Origin: Acidobacteriota bacterium
Lineage (GTDB): Bacteria; Acidobacteriota; Thermoanaerobaculia; Multivoradales; J023
Assembly: GCA_029263395.1 (NCBI GenBank)
Contig: JAJCXO010000154.1
Span: forward strand, 1 to 64,000
Direction of reading: 5' to 3'
DNA: 64,000 nucleotides
Part shown: piece by piece, positions 18,157-27,609 of the stretch
Numbering within the stretch: the stretch's first letter is position 1
How the letters are laid out: each line of letters begins with the position of its first letter
Notes under the pieces: model-generated
The model's input: only the letters and a program-made list of their open reading frames with translations
What the model was told of the DNA's origin: nothing
The model's database searches: none
Made by a program: the position numbers and the translations under genes

Positions 18157-19836
18157 GTGAAACCCGTCCGCGAGATCAGCCCCGATCTGCTGCATTTCGA
18201 ACCCGACAAAGGCTTGGTCGAGTTCGAGGGCTACCGCATGGTGATGCTCTCGGCCTGTGCTCTCGGCGCCCTGCGCCGGGAGCTGATCCAGACTCTCGGC
18301 TGGCGGCGGGCACGCGGTCTGATGAAGCGTTTCGGTCACGCGGCCGGGCTCGCCGATGGCCTGGCGCTCGCTGAGCGATTTCCTGACGCCTCGGGGAAGC
18401 GCCATATGGACCTTGGACCGGCCCTTCACGCCTTGGAAGGTATCGCCAAGGTGGTGCGGATCCCCGAGTTCACCGAGATTGATCTCGATAACGGGCGCTA
18501 CCACGTCGAAGCCTATTGGGAGGGCTCGTTCGAGGCTGAGCAGCATCTCGAGTTGTTGGGGCCAAGCGACGAGCCGGTATGCTGGACGCTGGTCGGTTAT
18601 GCCTTGGGCCACTCCTCCGCAGCCGCCGGGCGACCGACAGTTGTTGTCGAAACCGAGTGCCGGGCGATGGGGCACGAACGTTGCCGGTTCACCGCCGCCC
18701 TCGCCGACGAGATGCCCGACGTCGTAGAGCGTGAGCAGGCCGATTACGCACCGCAGCATCTACCGCAAGTGTTGGAGGACCTCCATCAGAACTTGAAGCG
18801 ACACCGGCGCACCTTGCGATCTAAGGAGAAGACGATTGCCCAGCTGCGCTCGGAAGTGGAGAAGATTCGCCCCCGCGGTCGTTTTGTCGGCGACAGTGCA
18901 GCGCTGGCGTCCGCTCTCGATACCGCACAAGCGGTGGCACCTTACGATGCTACTGTCCTGGTGCTGGGCGAGAGTGGGACCGGCAAAGAGCTCCTGGCCC
19001 GCTTCGTCCACGAGCAATCGGTGCGCACCGGTCGAGCGTTCGAGTCGGTCAACTGTAGTGCGCTGCCCGAGAGCCTGCAAGAAGCGGAGCTGTTCGGCTA
19101 CGCTAAGGGCGCCTTTACGGGTGCGATTTCCGCCAGCGCCGGAGTGTTCGAGGCTGCTCACCGCGGCACACTCTTCCTCGACGAGATCGGCGACCTTGCA
19201 CTCAGTGCGCAGACCAAGATCCTCCGGGCCCTACAAGAAGGCGAGATCAAACGCCTCGGCGAGAGCCGTAGACGCCAGCTCGATACCCGCATCATCGCTG
19301 CCACCCACCGTGATCTAGAAGCGATGGTGCGCGCCAAGACGTTTCGCGAGGACCTTTTTTATCGCCTCAGTGTCATGACGATCACCTTGCCACCGCTGCG
19401 GCAACGCGGCAACGACGTGCTGCTGCTCGCTGAGCACTTCCTGAGCTTTTACGCCGAGCGTTTCGGTAAGCAGGTGGAGGGATTCTCCGGCAGAGCCAAC
19501 CGGGCCTTGGCCAGCCACGCCTGGCCGGGCAACGTTCGTGAACTGGAGAACGTGGTACAGCGCGCCGTCATCCTGGCCAGGGGAAAGAAGATCGTGTTGG
19601 CAGATCTGCCGGATCATCTCGGTTCCGATCCACTGGCCGCGGCTGGTCGCCAGACATCGTCTGCTGGGGTTGTCGAGGATCCGCCCGTGCTGGCAGACCT
19701 GCGGTCGATGGATAACGAGGTCGAGCGCATGCTTCGAGCCTTGGAGTTGGGTGGTGGTAACCGCAACCGTGCCGCTGGTTTTTTGGGTATCAGCCGAACG
19801 ACGCTGTGGCGGCGAATGAAAGCTTTGGGGATCTGA
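18157..19836 (+). CDS. XylR/DmpR-type sigma-54-dependent transcriptional activator (XylR_N-V4R-AAA-Fis)
   Basis: This 559-residue enhancer-binding protein starts with a XylR_N plus V4R sensory region (~1-205; the V4R signature is ETECRAMGHERCRF). Then come a coiled-coil linker (~210-245), an AAA+ domain with Walker A GESGTGKE, the sigma-54-contacting GAFTGA loop and LFLDEIGDL, and a Fis-type HTH at the extreme C-terminus (NRAAGFLGISRTTLWRR). XylR_N/V4R members bind small aromatic effectors directly. GTG 18157 is chosen for its AAGGAGG site at 18145-18151. An in-frame ATG at 18106 lacks a ribosome site and would translate the half-site cluster into KRF repeats. It is divergent from the operon it most likely controls. 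Confidence 0.9.
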   Translation: MKPVREISPDLLHFEPDKGLVEFEGYRMVMLSACALGALRRELIQTLGWRRARGLMKRFGHAAGLADGLALAERFPDASGKRHMDLGPALHALEGIAKVVRIPEFTEIDLDNGRYHVEAYWEGSFEAEQHLELLGPSDEPVCWTLVGYALGHSSAAAGRPTVVVETECRAMGHERCRFTAALADEMPDVVEREQADYAPQHLPQVLEDLHQNLKRHRRTLRSKEKTIAQLRSEVEKIRPRGRFVGDSAALASALDTAQAVAPYDATVLVLGESGTGKELLARFVHEQSVRTGRAFESVNCSALPESLQEAELFGYAKGAFTGAISASAGVFEAAHRGTLFLDEIGDLALSAQTKILRALQEGEIKRLGESRRRQLDTRIIAATHRDLEAMVRAKTFREDLFYRLSVMTITLPPLRQRGNDVLLLAEHFLSFYAERFGKQVEGFSGRANRALASHAWPGNVRELENVVQRAVILARGKKIVLADLPDHLGSDPLAAAGRQTSSAGVVEDPPVLADLRSMDNEVERMLRALELGGGNRNRAAGFLGISRTTLWRRMKALGI

Positions 19837-19905
19837 GTTCCGAGTTGAGTGCCCTTTCGTGGGGAGATCGAAGGGGAGAGAAAGGAGGGCAACGGTTCGG
19901 GCCGC

Positions 19906-21426
19906 TCAGAGCTTCGTGAGTTGTTGGCGTCGAGCTCGCAGAGTGGTCACGAGATCCTCATGGCCCGATGAGCGTGCAAAGCTCTCCAACTCGCGCGCAC
20001 GCAAGACCGCACGAGCCCAGGAGTCGGCACTGCGGCCGGCGATCAATTGATCTAGTAGACGGGTAATCCGTTGCGAGCCGAGGTCGATTTCGCCGCGTTG
20101 GAGGGTCAGTTTGGCTTCGAGAAACTGCAACGATCGGCGACATTCGGCGCGCTGCATCAACCCGACAGGGTGCTGTAGGAGAGTTGGAGTCAGCGCCACC
20201 AGCCGGTCCGTTGCCAGCTCGAAAGCGTCTTCGGCTTCCTGCACCCGACCCAAGGCGATCAGGGCTTCGCCAGCCAACGCAGCACCGAAGAACGCGCCGG
20301 CCGCGTCGGTGTCCTGCTCGCAGCGGCGAGCTACTTGCAGCGCTTCGCTGCTGCTGCCGGCTGACAGCAAGTACTCGACCCAGGGTGTGCAGTAGAACCC
20401 GCCCCGCCAGCCCTTGCCTGCCAAGCTGAAAGTTTCGGCGAAAAGCTCGCCAGCGGCTTGCTGGTCATCGAGATGGAGTCTCACGGCGGCCAAGAGTCGC
20501 AGGTTGTGACCGAAGTGCCAGTCTTGCTCTAACGCCAAGCCGAGCTCATCGGCTTGTTGCCGATGCAGCCGGTCGACTCGTTCGAGGATCTCGACCGTTT
20601 CGGACCACGCACAGCGACGAGGTAGCAGGTGACCGACCATGTGCCAAGCGTGAGGAATCTGTGGCAGGCCTTCCGCAAATATCCGGGCGTGCCGTTCGGC
20701 CAGTTGATACTGCCCGAGGTTCTCGTAGGCATGGGCTAGGAAGTGGTGGGCGCCCCAATGTTCAGGATCGTGCCGCAGCGCGGACGAGAACCAGGCCACG
20801 GCGTCGACGTCTCCGCCCTGGCCACGTAGCCACGAACCGGCTTCGGCGGCGGTACCGCGCAGCACCAACAGATGCGGGTCGTCGATGTCGATCCGCAGTC
20901 GCTGGTCGATGGCGGCGCGGTAGCGAGCTGTTCTGTCGAGGCGCTCGGCGGCCGGTGAAGTCAAGGCTTCGAATTGCAACACCCCGAACCTGACCCAAGC
21001 CTTTTCTCGCGCTGGGCCGTCGACGGCCAGCGCCACAGCACGATCGAGATTGTGGCGTGCCGAGTCGAAGTCCCCCAGGCTCCATCGTGCCTTGGCGAGA
21101 CCTAGATAGGCCATGGCCAAGCGATCGTCGAGTTGCAGCGCCTGCTTGAACGAACGCTCGGCCAACAGCCAGCGGTAGCCAGCCAGCAGCGTAATGCCTT
21201 GGTCGTAATAGGCTTGAACAGCTGGCTCTGCCGTCGAGAGAGATTGGTGTAGACGAGGTTCGAACATCAGGTCGATTGACGCTTGGGCGGCCGCCGGGGG
21301 CGTCCCGACGGCGCCAATTATCGGCTCGCTGGCGGCAATTGAGAATCCGTAGACGAGTCCGATCAGCCAGAACCAGCGGCGCCAGCTGATCGGTATGTCA
21401 TGGGTCTCGAGCTCAAACTTGTTCAT
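19906..21426 (-). CDS. Membrane-anchored or exported TPR protein
   Basis: The 506-residue product has one N-terminal hydrophobic segment (FWLIGLVYGFSIAA) and many tetratricopeptide-like helical pairs. Recognisable repeats include AERSFKQALQLDDRLAMAYLG and AVAWFSSALRHDPEHWGAHH (each quoted in part). No catalytic domain is seen. ATG 21426 is preceded by GGAG; the longer frame would run into the start of the neighbouring gene's coding strand. The gene lies 50 bp downstream of an unknown secreted protein in the same direction and probably shares its transcript. A scaffolding role in the periplasm is the simplest reading. Confidence 0.75.
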   Translation of the reverse strand: MNKFELETHDIPISWRRWFWLIGLVYGFSIAASEPIIGAVGTPPAAAQASIDLMFEPRLHQSLSTAEPAVQAYYDQGITLLAGYRWLLAERSFKQALQLDDRLAMAYLGLAKARWSLGDFDSARHNLDRAVALAVDGPAREKAWVRFGVLQFEALTSPAAERLDRTARYRAAIDQRLRIDIDDPHLLVLRGTAAEAGSWLRGQGGDVDAVAWFSSALRHDPEHWGAHHFLAHAYENLGQYQLAERHARIFAEGLPQIPHAWHMVGHLLPRRCAWSETVEILERVDRLHRQQADELGLALEQDWHFGHNLRLLAAVRLHLDDQQAAGELFAETFSLAGKGWRGGFYCTPWVEYLLSAGSSSEALQVARRCEQDTDAAGAFFGAALAGEALIALGRVQEAEDAFELATDRLVALTPTLLQHPVGLMQRAECRRSLQFLEAKLTLQRGEIDLGSQRITRLLDQLIAGRSADSWARAVLRARELESFARSSGHEDLVTTLRARRQQLTKL

Positions 21427-21476
21427 GAGACTCCGGAAACCTCTCCAGGTACGGGATTGCCCACAAGTTGGCGGAC

Positions 21477-22898
21477 TCAGGTACACATAGGAGGTGGAAT
21501 GATGGTGCAAGTATGCGACGTCGAGTCGCTCATGTTCGCTTTCCATAATGCATTTGTGGCCGCGCCGAACGTGACGCTCTGGCCTGCAATGGATACGTTT
21601 ACCCCCACCGAACCGCAAACAAAGACGATGCATTCTTTGACGGCACATTGCATGCCAGCTGTACAGGTCGCAATCTTGCTCGCAGTTGAACTCTTCTGGT
21701 CGAGGACCTTGTATTCCTTGTGGCCAGTCACCAGAAGGCCCTCATAAGTCCCACCGTCGTTACAGCCATTGTTGTAAATCAGAGGTTGGCAGCTGACGTC
21801 ACAGTTTTCGTGGCAAGTAAATCTAGAAATCAAGTCGAAAGCGGCTAGATGATTGCCCGTAGCATGACCGGTTGAGTCTCTTAGGTATTGGAAAGGTGAC
21901 AGTTTGTCAACGACCTCCGTGCGACACCTGATGATGGGATCAATATCTCCTGGGTCCCTGAGTTTGAGCTCGATGTCGACCCCAGCTTTCCCCTTGATGG
22001 ATTTGTTCCAACCACCGCCGAGGCCGGCCGAAGGTTGCCGTTGCATATCAGCCCGAAACGCCTCGAACGATTTGTGTGGCGTTGAGAGTGTACCCTCGGA
22101 CACGAACTGGCCGACGCTCTCGAAGACTCGGTCTTGCAAGTTGGCAAGCACTTGCCCGTCAGGCCCCAGCTCCCATAGAGCAACGGCGCGATAGCTTACC
22201 GTGTCCGCCTCATACTGGAGCGTCGCCTGGTAGGTGGTCAAGGCGCGAATCGCATCGGCATTGCCGCCTTCGAAGCTTTCCGAGTCGACGGGTGCTTTCA
22301 AGGATTTTTCCATGCTGTTGGACTCGGCGCGCGGGTGGCTCGCATAGAGTCCCAGCGCCTGTTCTACGGTCAGTTCAGTGAGCCCTTTTTCCGCCAAAGT
22401 GCTCTTGATCTCAGATTTTGTTTCCCAAGCAACTTCTCGGTGGGAGCGTACGGTTTTCTGGCCGTCTTGCTCGACTACAAAGTCAGTACGTTGCCCCCGG
22501 AGCTTGCGGCCATCGGGCCGCGAGATCATGTCGCTCCATAGCGTCTCGTCGAACGCTTCCGGATAAAGCGTTCTAAAGTCAGATAGCTCGACATGCATGG
22601 TGTAACCTGAATCGCGTATCTTCTCGGCTGCAACTTCGTACATCTCTTCGATCACCGCGCGTTCGTCGATCTGCCGCGCTAGCTCGTCGTCTTGCTCGCC
22701 ATGAAAAAGAATCATTTCTGGTGCCTTGGGTAGAAAGGATTTTTCCGACTCTTGAGCCGCAATTCCTCCCGGCCCCAACATCATCAGTAGGATCAGCAGG
22801 CGAGTTATGGCCTGGGTTGTGCTTGGCGTGTGGCTGCCAACGTCGGAGGGTTGCATGTTGGCAAACCCTTTGCCGGTGGTGTTCTGGCGTGATCTCAT
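21477..22898 (-). CDS. Secreted protein of unknown function with Cys-rich C-terminus
   Basis: I do not recognise this 473-residue protein. It has a signal peptide (about residues 30-48, RLLILLMMLGPGGIAA), a charged, mostly helical middle with no known motif, and a C-terminal ~130 residues containing about a dozen cysteines (CHENCDVSC, CTAGMQCAVKECIVFVC). These suggest a disulfide-bonded extracellular domain. GAGGA precedes ATG 22898. It is followed at 50 bp by the TPR protein, so the two may form an extracytoplasmic pair. Confidence 0.65.
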   Translation of the reverse strand: MRSRQNTTGKGFANMQPSDVGSHTPSTTQAITRLLILLMMLGPGGIAAQESEKSFLPKAPEMILFHGEQDDELARQIDERAVIEEMYEVAAEKIRDSGYTMHVELSDFRTLYPEAFDETLWSDMISRPDGRKLRGQRTDFVVEQDGQKTVRSHREVAWETKSEIKSTLAEKGLTELTVEQALGLYASHPRAESNSMEKSLKAPVDSESFEGGNADAIRALTTYQATLQYEADTVSYRAVALWELGPDGQVLANLQDRVFESVGQFVSEGTLSTPHKSFEAFRADMQRQPSAGLGGGWNKSIKGKAGVDIELKLRDPGDIDPIIRCRTEVVDKLSPFQYLRDSTGHATGNHLAAFDLISRFTCHENCDVSCQPLIYNNGCNDGGTYEGLLVTGHKEYKVLDQKSSTASKIATCTAGMQCAVKECIVFVCGSVGVNVSIAGQSVTFGAATNALWKANMSDSTSHTCTIIPPPMCT

Positions 22899-23242
22899 TC
22901 CTCAGCTCCTGTTCGAGTCGTTGACGATCGCGGGGCGGTGATGACGTTTGGTGATGAAAACCTTTCTGGCAACGTACAGCCGACCTCTGATGACTGGTCC
23001 TCGCTGGTTTCGCGTCGGGATCTAGTTGCCGAGTCCGGCCGCCGAGAGGCCTCTCACCCCGTCATGTGTCTCGTGTTAACGAGCGGTTGAGGCGGTTTGG
23101 GCCACTTTGGGAGAGACTGCCGACAGGTGAGGACGGATGGTCGTCTCGCTGCCGTACGCTGGTCAAATACTTCAGCTTCAGCAGGCGACCGCGAGCCGCT
23201 AATCATCGGCGCGCTCTAAGCGACCAGGGAGCGTGGCGAGGG
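22899..23242. other. Intergenic stretch of 344 bp
   Basis: No gene is supported. A perfect 12-bp palindrome GAGAGGCCTCTC lies at 23043-23054 and a small stem CTCGT/ACGAG at 23069-23082. Either could be part of a terminator for the CHAT gene or an operator for the gene starting at 22898; there is no T-run. Confidence 0.45.
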
Positions 23243-26200
23243 CTACTGCCAGTCGCCGTAAAGTTGGAATCCAGCCCAATGTAATGGTAGTGAAGCGTCG
23301 ACGGAGCGTTCGATCCCTCCCATCCCGACCACGGAAACCTGGCTCGTCAACAGATCGAGTTGCGCAGCTCGCAAGGCGTCTACCTTGGTCTCGCCGCTGC
23401 GCAAGTGGTGATAAAAGCGTACGACGAGCGCCTGGGTGTGGAGGTCGGAGACTTGCCACAGGGCTGCCGCCACACTGCGGGCTCCGGCAATCTGGAAGGC
23501 TCGGGTCAGACCGATCAAACCCTCGCCGGCAAGCTCTTTTCCTAGTCCGGTGCGACACGCTGAAAGCATGACCAGATCGGCATCGAGTCGGACGCTCTCG
23601 AAAATCTCCCAAGCTTGCAGTAAGCCATTGTCCCCGCCAAAGCCAACGCTAGCCGAGACGTCTTTGGGTTGGCTGAGCACCAGAGCCGAATCGAGAGGGG
23701 AATGGGCGTCGAGTAAACCATGCACAGCAAAATGAACCAGCTGGGTGTTGCGAGGCAGCGACTTGACTTCCTCTTCGATGGCACTCCGGCCGATGAAGGC
23801 TTTCGAACGCGGGAAAAGGTTGGCGATTCTCTCGACCTCGAAGCGGCTGGCCGGTAATGGGTTCATCTCGAGACCACGTCGGATCGCCGAGCGCCAAGCC
23901 ACCGGGGGCTTGCCTGAACCATAGTCTGGGTCGCCAAAGGCTGCCAAGGTCCATTGCGAGATTGGCTTCCGATTGGTCGGCCGAGCGGCAGTCAGTTGGT
24001 CATGGACGGTAGCCGACAAGGCCAGGTAGACGGCCTTCGATTCGATCAAGTACCGAACCGGCTCACCTTCAGGAGATTGGACAAGTGCCGCCCACGGCAA
24101 GTGGTGCAGCGGCCCGTCGGCAAGAACCAACAGGCGGTCGGCTTCATCGATTGTTGTCGCCAGTGGTACGAGGAGTTGCCGGTACAAGGTCCGTAACAGA
24201 CTCTCGGCCCGTCGCTGGCGGCGTTGTCCGGCTGCTGAGCTGCCGGTGCCACTGATCAAGCGGTTCAGCAGGTCGATCTGATTCCTCAGCACAGGCTCTG
24301 GTGGGATCGGCGCGGTCCGTAGCCTGCCGTCTTTGGACAACGCAAACACTTGGCCACCGGAGGCAGCACTTTGAAACGAAAGCAGAAGCGTGCCGTGGTC
24401 GAGGGTCCGCGCCGCCTGTTCCAAATTTAGAGCTTGCTTCGGGCGCGCTGCGAGGTATTTCGGCGACAAGCGTTGCAATTCGAGGCTGAGACGTTCGTAG
24501 CGACGTCGCAAGCGGTCGAGCTCGTGGATCAGTGCCGGGTCTGGGCTCGGTGCAATGCGGATCTGCTCTTGGACTCGTTCATACTGAACCGCGAGATCTC
24601 GACGTTGATCCACAAGCTCCGGCGACAGCTCATCGCTGAGTAGGTCGCGACCGGCAAGCAGCTCGAGAAAACCGCGAGCACGGGAACGCTCGACGATGTC
24701 GAAGGCTTCGACCGGACGCTCCTGAGCAAGCAGCAACGCAGCATACTCATCATAGGCCGTTTTGGCGTTGGCTCGATAATGAGACCTCTGCAGCTCGGTT
24801 CCTCCGAGCCGGCCGATCTGCGACTCGAGAGCAGCCAGAGATTGTTGGTAAAACTGTGCTGCGACCTCAGGCGCTTTGTCTCGCCACGCACGGCCTAAAC
24901 CCCTCAAGGTTGCTGCCTCTAAGGCGCTGTGGGGAGCAAGGCGCTGACGGATTTTCAGCGCCTTGTCGAGAGACTCGATTGCAGCCTCAATCCTGCCTGG
25001 CGATGCCAGGTCGAGCTCCCCTAACAGGTGATGGCTTTCTGAGGTTCGCAGACCCTCCGGAGCGATAGCAGTCTGGCGGTCCCTCGCTTTGAGCGCCAGC
25101 TCCCGGGCTTTTCCCAGCTCGCCTTGCCGCCGAGCGATTTCGGCAAGTTGTAACAGGCTGTCGGCCAGTTCCGGATTGGCCGGGGCGAGTGCCAGGCGAA
25201 TCTCGTGAGATTCGGTGGTCAGTGTGAGTGCATCGTCCAACGTGCCTCTGGCCAAGGCCAAGGCTGCGAGGCGATGGAGTCCGAAGGCGGTGTCTAGACT
25301 CTGTGGCGCCAATCTACGATAGATCTCTATCATGCGTCGATAGTGCTCTTCAGCCCAGGCCAAGTCTCCCCGGTCCTGGGCGATGGCGCCCATGGTGTCC
25401 AGTGCCAGAGCCATCTCGTGGCTCACCGGGGCAGCGTCGCTGAGTATCGTTATCGACTGTTCCGCTAGCTTCTCGCCTTCGACCAATTGTCCACGTTGTC
25501 GGTGGCACTCGGCGAGATTATTGAGCGCCACGGCAACGAACCTGCTGTTCGGGTCCAGCTGTTCGGCAATTGCCAGGGACCGACGAAAATGACCCTCCGC
25601 CATGCTCATCAAGCCGCGGTCGTGAGCGGCAATCCCGAGATTGTTGAAGGTTTCGCTTTCGAACCTCGATCCTGGAGCTAGCTGTCGGTAGAGGGGTGCC
25701 AGTTGCTTCCATGCAGCTTCCGCGGCATCCAACTCTCCCTGCTGGCGCGCAACATGGCCAAGGCCGCTCAAGGCGGTTGCCTTCAGCATACTCCGCGGAG
25801 CCGATTGATCTAGCTGCTCGGAAGCCTCTTTGAATCGAACTTGTGCCGACTCCAGCCTGCCACTACCGAGATCCAGGATACCGAGCCAGTTCTGCCAGTA
25901 GGCTTGCAGAAGCGACCCGAGGTTGTTGGAGCGAATCGTCTCGAGACCCTGGATGATCCTGGCCGAGCTTGTCTCGAAGTCCCCAGTGTGTTTCAACGCC
26001 GCGCTCAAACGCTCGAGTACGTAAAGTTGATCGAGAGGATCGGGCAGCACATCCAGCAACTGGGCCAAGTCATCCTCGGTGGCCCCCGCATTCCCAAAGC
26101 GAATCTGGGTATCGAGAATTTCGGCGGCCCACCAGGCTTGCAGGCCGGGCTCCGAGGAGGAGAGCTTGTGGTGTTGGCGCCAGGCGTGCAGTACGGCTAG

Positions 26201-26611
26201 CGGCGTCTCGGATCTCTTCGAACGGCCATCGCGGTAGGCGGTGAGGGCTTCAGGTGTCAGCTGGGGTCGCAGCTCGACTCGCCACGGCCCATCGCCGAGT
26301 TCCAGCCAGAACGTCTGGTCGTCGCGCTGTACTTCCAGCTCGACGGGCTGCCGGGGGATCTCGGCTCGTTTGAGCCACCAGAAGTCAGTTGGTCGAGCGA
26401 GCTGGCCGGTAGTTGTCGTCTGCGTCTCGCTCCGCCGTCGCCATCTCGACAGGACATCTCCCGGGAGCAAACCTGGCGCTGCTTCTGGAGACACCGTTTC
26501 GACGACAATTGCGGTGCCTTCGGCGCTCGACCCTAACGTCACCATCGATCCACCCCCGAAGACGACCGCGGCGATCAAGATCCGACTCCAGCGGTAGCCG
26601 AAACCGCTCAT
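23243..26611 (-). CDS. Exported PDZ-TPR-CHAT caspase-like protease
   Basis: This 1122-residue protein has an N-terminal signal or anchor (~8-28), then a PDZ-like segment (VSPEAAPGLLPGDVLSRW, ~35-115) and about fifteen TPR-type helical repeats (~150-640). The C-terminal CHAT domain (~820-1122) has the catalytic His964 in HFAVHG and Cys1019 in LSACRTGLG, followed by GLTRAFQIAGARSV and ALWQVSD, all diagnostic for CHAT. CHAT proteases are relatives of separase and caspases and normally cleave one specific partner. Its start overlaps the upstream gene (ATGA at 26608-26611), and that gene overlaps a sigma-like factor, so the three are a coupled unit. A signal sequence implies the protease faces the periplasm. 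Confidence 0.9.
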   Translation of the reverse strand: MSGFGYRWSRILIAAVVFGGGSMVTLGSSAEGTAIVVETVSPEAAPGLLPGDVLSRWRRRSETQTTTTGQLARPTDFWWLKRAEIPRQPVELEVQRDDQTFWLELGDGPWRVELRPQLTPEALTAYRDGRSKRSETPLAVLHAWRQHHKLSSSEPGLQAWWAAEILDTQIRFGNAGATEDDLAQLLDVLPDPLDQLYVLERLSAALKHTGDFETSSARIIQGLETIRSNNLGSLLQAYWQNWLGILDLGSGRLESAQVRFKEASEQLDQSAPRSMLKATALSGLGHVARQQGELDAAEAAWKQLAPLYRQLAPGSRFESETFNNLGIAAHDRGLMSMAEGHFRRSLAIAEQLDPNSRFVAVALNNLAECHRQRGQLVEGEKLAEQSITILSDAAPVSHEMALALDTMGAIAQDRGDLAWAEEHYRRMIEIYRRLAPQSLDTAFGLHRLAALALARGTLDDALTLTTESHEIRLALAPANPELADSLLQLAEIARRQGELGKARELALKARDRQTAIAPEGLRTSESHHLLGELDLASPGRIEAAIESLDKALKIRQRLAPHSALEAATLRGLGRAWRDKAPEVAAQFYQQSLAALESQIGRLGGTELQRSHYRANAKTAYDEYAALLLAQERPVEAFDIVERSRARGFLELLAGRDLLSDELSPELVDQRRDLAVQYERVQEQIRIAPSPDPALIHELDRLRRRYERLSLELQRLSPKYLAARPKQALNLEQAARTLDHGTLLLSFQSAASGGQVFALSKDGRLRTAPIPPEPVLRNQIDLLNRLISGTGSSAAGQRRQRRAESLLRTLYRQLLVPLATTIDEADRLLVLADGPLHHLPWAALVQSPEGEPVRYLIESKAVYLALSATVHDQLTAARPTNRKPISQWTLAAFGDPDYGSGKPPVAWRSAIRRGLEMNPLPASRFEVERIANLFPRSKAFIGRSAIEEEVKSLPRNTQLVHFAVHGLLDAHSPLDSALVLSQPKDVSASVGFGGDNGLLQAWEIFESVRLDADLVMLSACRTGLGKELAGEGLIGLTRAFQIAGARSVAAALWQVSDLHTQALVVRFYHHLRSGETKVDALRAAQLDLLTSQVSVVGMGGIERSVDASLPLHWAGFQLYGDWQ

Positions 26612-27609
26612 TCCGTCGTCACCTCCAGCGGGTATTCAGCGAGACTTGTTGCCGTCCCGTCGGTCAGGCCAAACAAGCGAGCGCGCAGTTCGATGCCGTT
26701 TAGTTTGCCCACTGGCAGCAGAACGGCAAGCTCGGTGCCCTTGCCGAGCGTCATCTCGCCCGAGGTCCAGAGTTCGTTGCCTTCAGGGTCGAGAACGTCG
26801 AGCCGGTAGCGGTCGGCTAGCTCCGGGGGCTCGATCATCAGCAATACGACGTGCGATTCTCCTGAGGCCAGGCTCACTGGCTTGGCCGAGCGCATCGACT
26901 CGTCGTCTCCCAGCCAGACCATCGGCAGGTTCCCCGACGGTTTTTGTGTGGCTTCGAGCTCTTTGATCTGGCGAGCCTGGACCCAGGTTAGGGCCACGAG
27001 GCCCGTGACGACGGTCGCCATAGCTGCCGCGACCAGGAATCGAGGCCAGGGGCGTGGGTTGACGGGCGGACGGCCGTTGGGCTTTGGTGTTGGCGGCTTT
27101 TGTGTCTCGTTGATCTCAAGGTTTCGCAACACTTGGGTGGCTGGTTCCAGGGACTCGGCGACCCACCGTTCGTAACTCGGCTCGTCGAGCAACTGGGTGG
27201 CTCCGCGATCCATAGACAGCCCTGCAGAGTTTGCCCGCACCTCTTCGACGACAGCTACTGGAACCCTGCCGCTGTATCGATCGGCACTGAGCTTGGCCGT
27301 CGGTACCGTAACTTGGAATCGAGGGCGTAGCCTGAGTGGGCCGAGGCCAGCATCAGTGGGCACCGCGACATCTTCAGTACAAGCGAGGGGAAAGGTGTCT
27401 GCTGCCACCAGCAGGCACCGGTCCTCGTCCTGGTGCTCCAGGATCATCCATTCGATTCCGTAGTCGGCGCTGTCGGGCAGCACCCACAGATCGCCAAGGG
27501 CGGGTGGTAAGGGCGGCGAACGCTCCGAACTCCGACCTGAGCGAGCCGACTGGGAGCGAGCCGACTCGACACGCCGGTAGACACGGTGGCGAAAAGAGTC
27601 TTCAGTCAT
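26608..27609 (-). CDS. Single-pass membrane protein between sigma-like factor and CHAT protease
   Basis: I recognise no family for this 333-residue protein. It has an Arg/Ser-rich, mixed N-terminal part (~1-175), one transmembrane helix (~190-212, PRFLVAAAMATVVTGLVALT) and a C-terminal ~110-residue beta-rich domain expected in the periplasm. The topology is that of an anti-sigma factor: cytoplasmic N-terminus near the sigma-like protein, periplasmic C-terminus near the CHAT protease. The genes overlap on both sides (8 bp upstream, 4 bp downstream). An anti-sigma or protease-substrate role is inference from position only. Confidence 0.6.
   Translation of the reverse strand: MTEDSFRHRVYRRVESARSQSARSGRSSERSPPLPPALGDLWVLPDSADYGIEWMILEHQDEDRCLLVAADTFPLACTEDVAVPTDAGLGPLRLRPRFQVTVPTAKLSADRYSGRVPVAVVEEVRANSAGLSMDRGATQLLDEPSYERWVAESLEPATQVLRNLEINETQKPPTPKPNGRPPVNPRPWPRFLVAAAMATVVTGLVALTWVQARQIKELEATQKPSGNLPMVWLGDDESMRSAKPVSLASGESHVVLLMIEPPELADRYRLDVLDPEGNELWTSGEMTLGKGTELAVLLPVGKLNGIELRARLFGLTDGTATSLAEYPLEVTTE

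Noticed and set aside
17971-18759. Long minus-strand open frame over the activator gene
   Set aside because: It is antisense to the XylR_N/V4R coding region, has no domain-like sequence and would cover the promoter and enhancer sites.
23066-23284. Short plus-strand open frame after the CHAT gene
   Set aside because: Arg-rich shadow-like composition, no ribosome site, overlaps the end of the CHAT gene.
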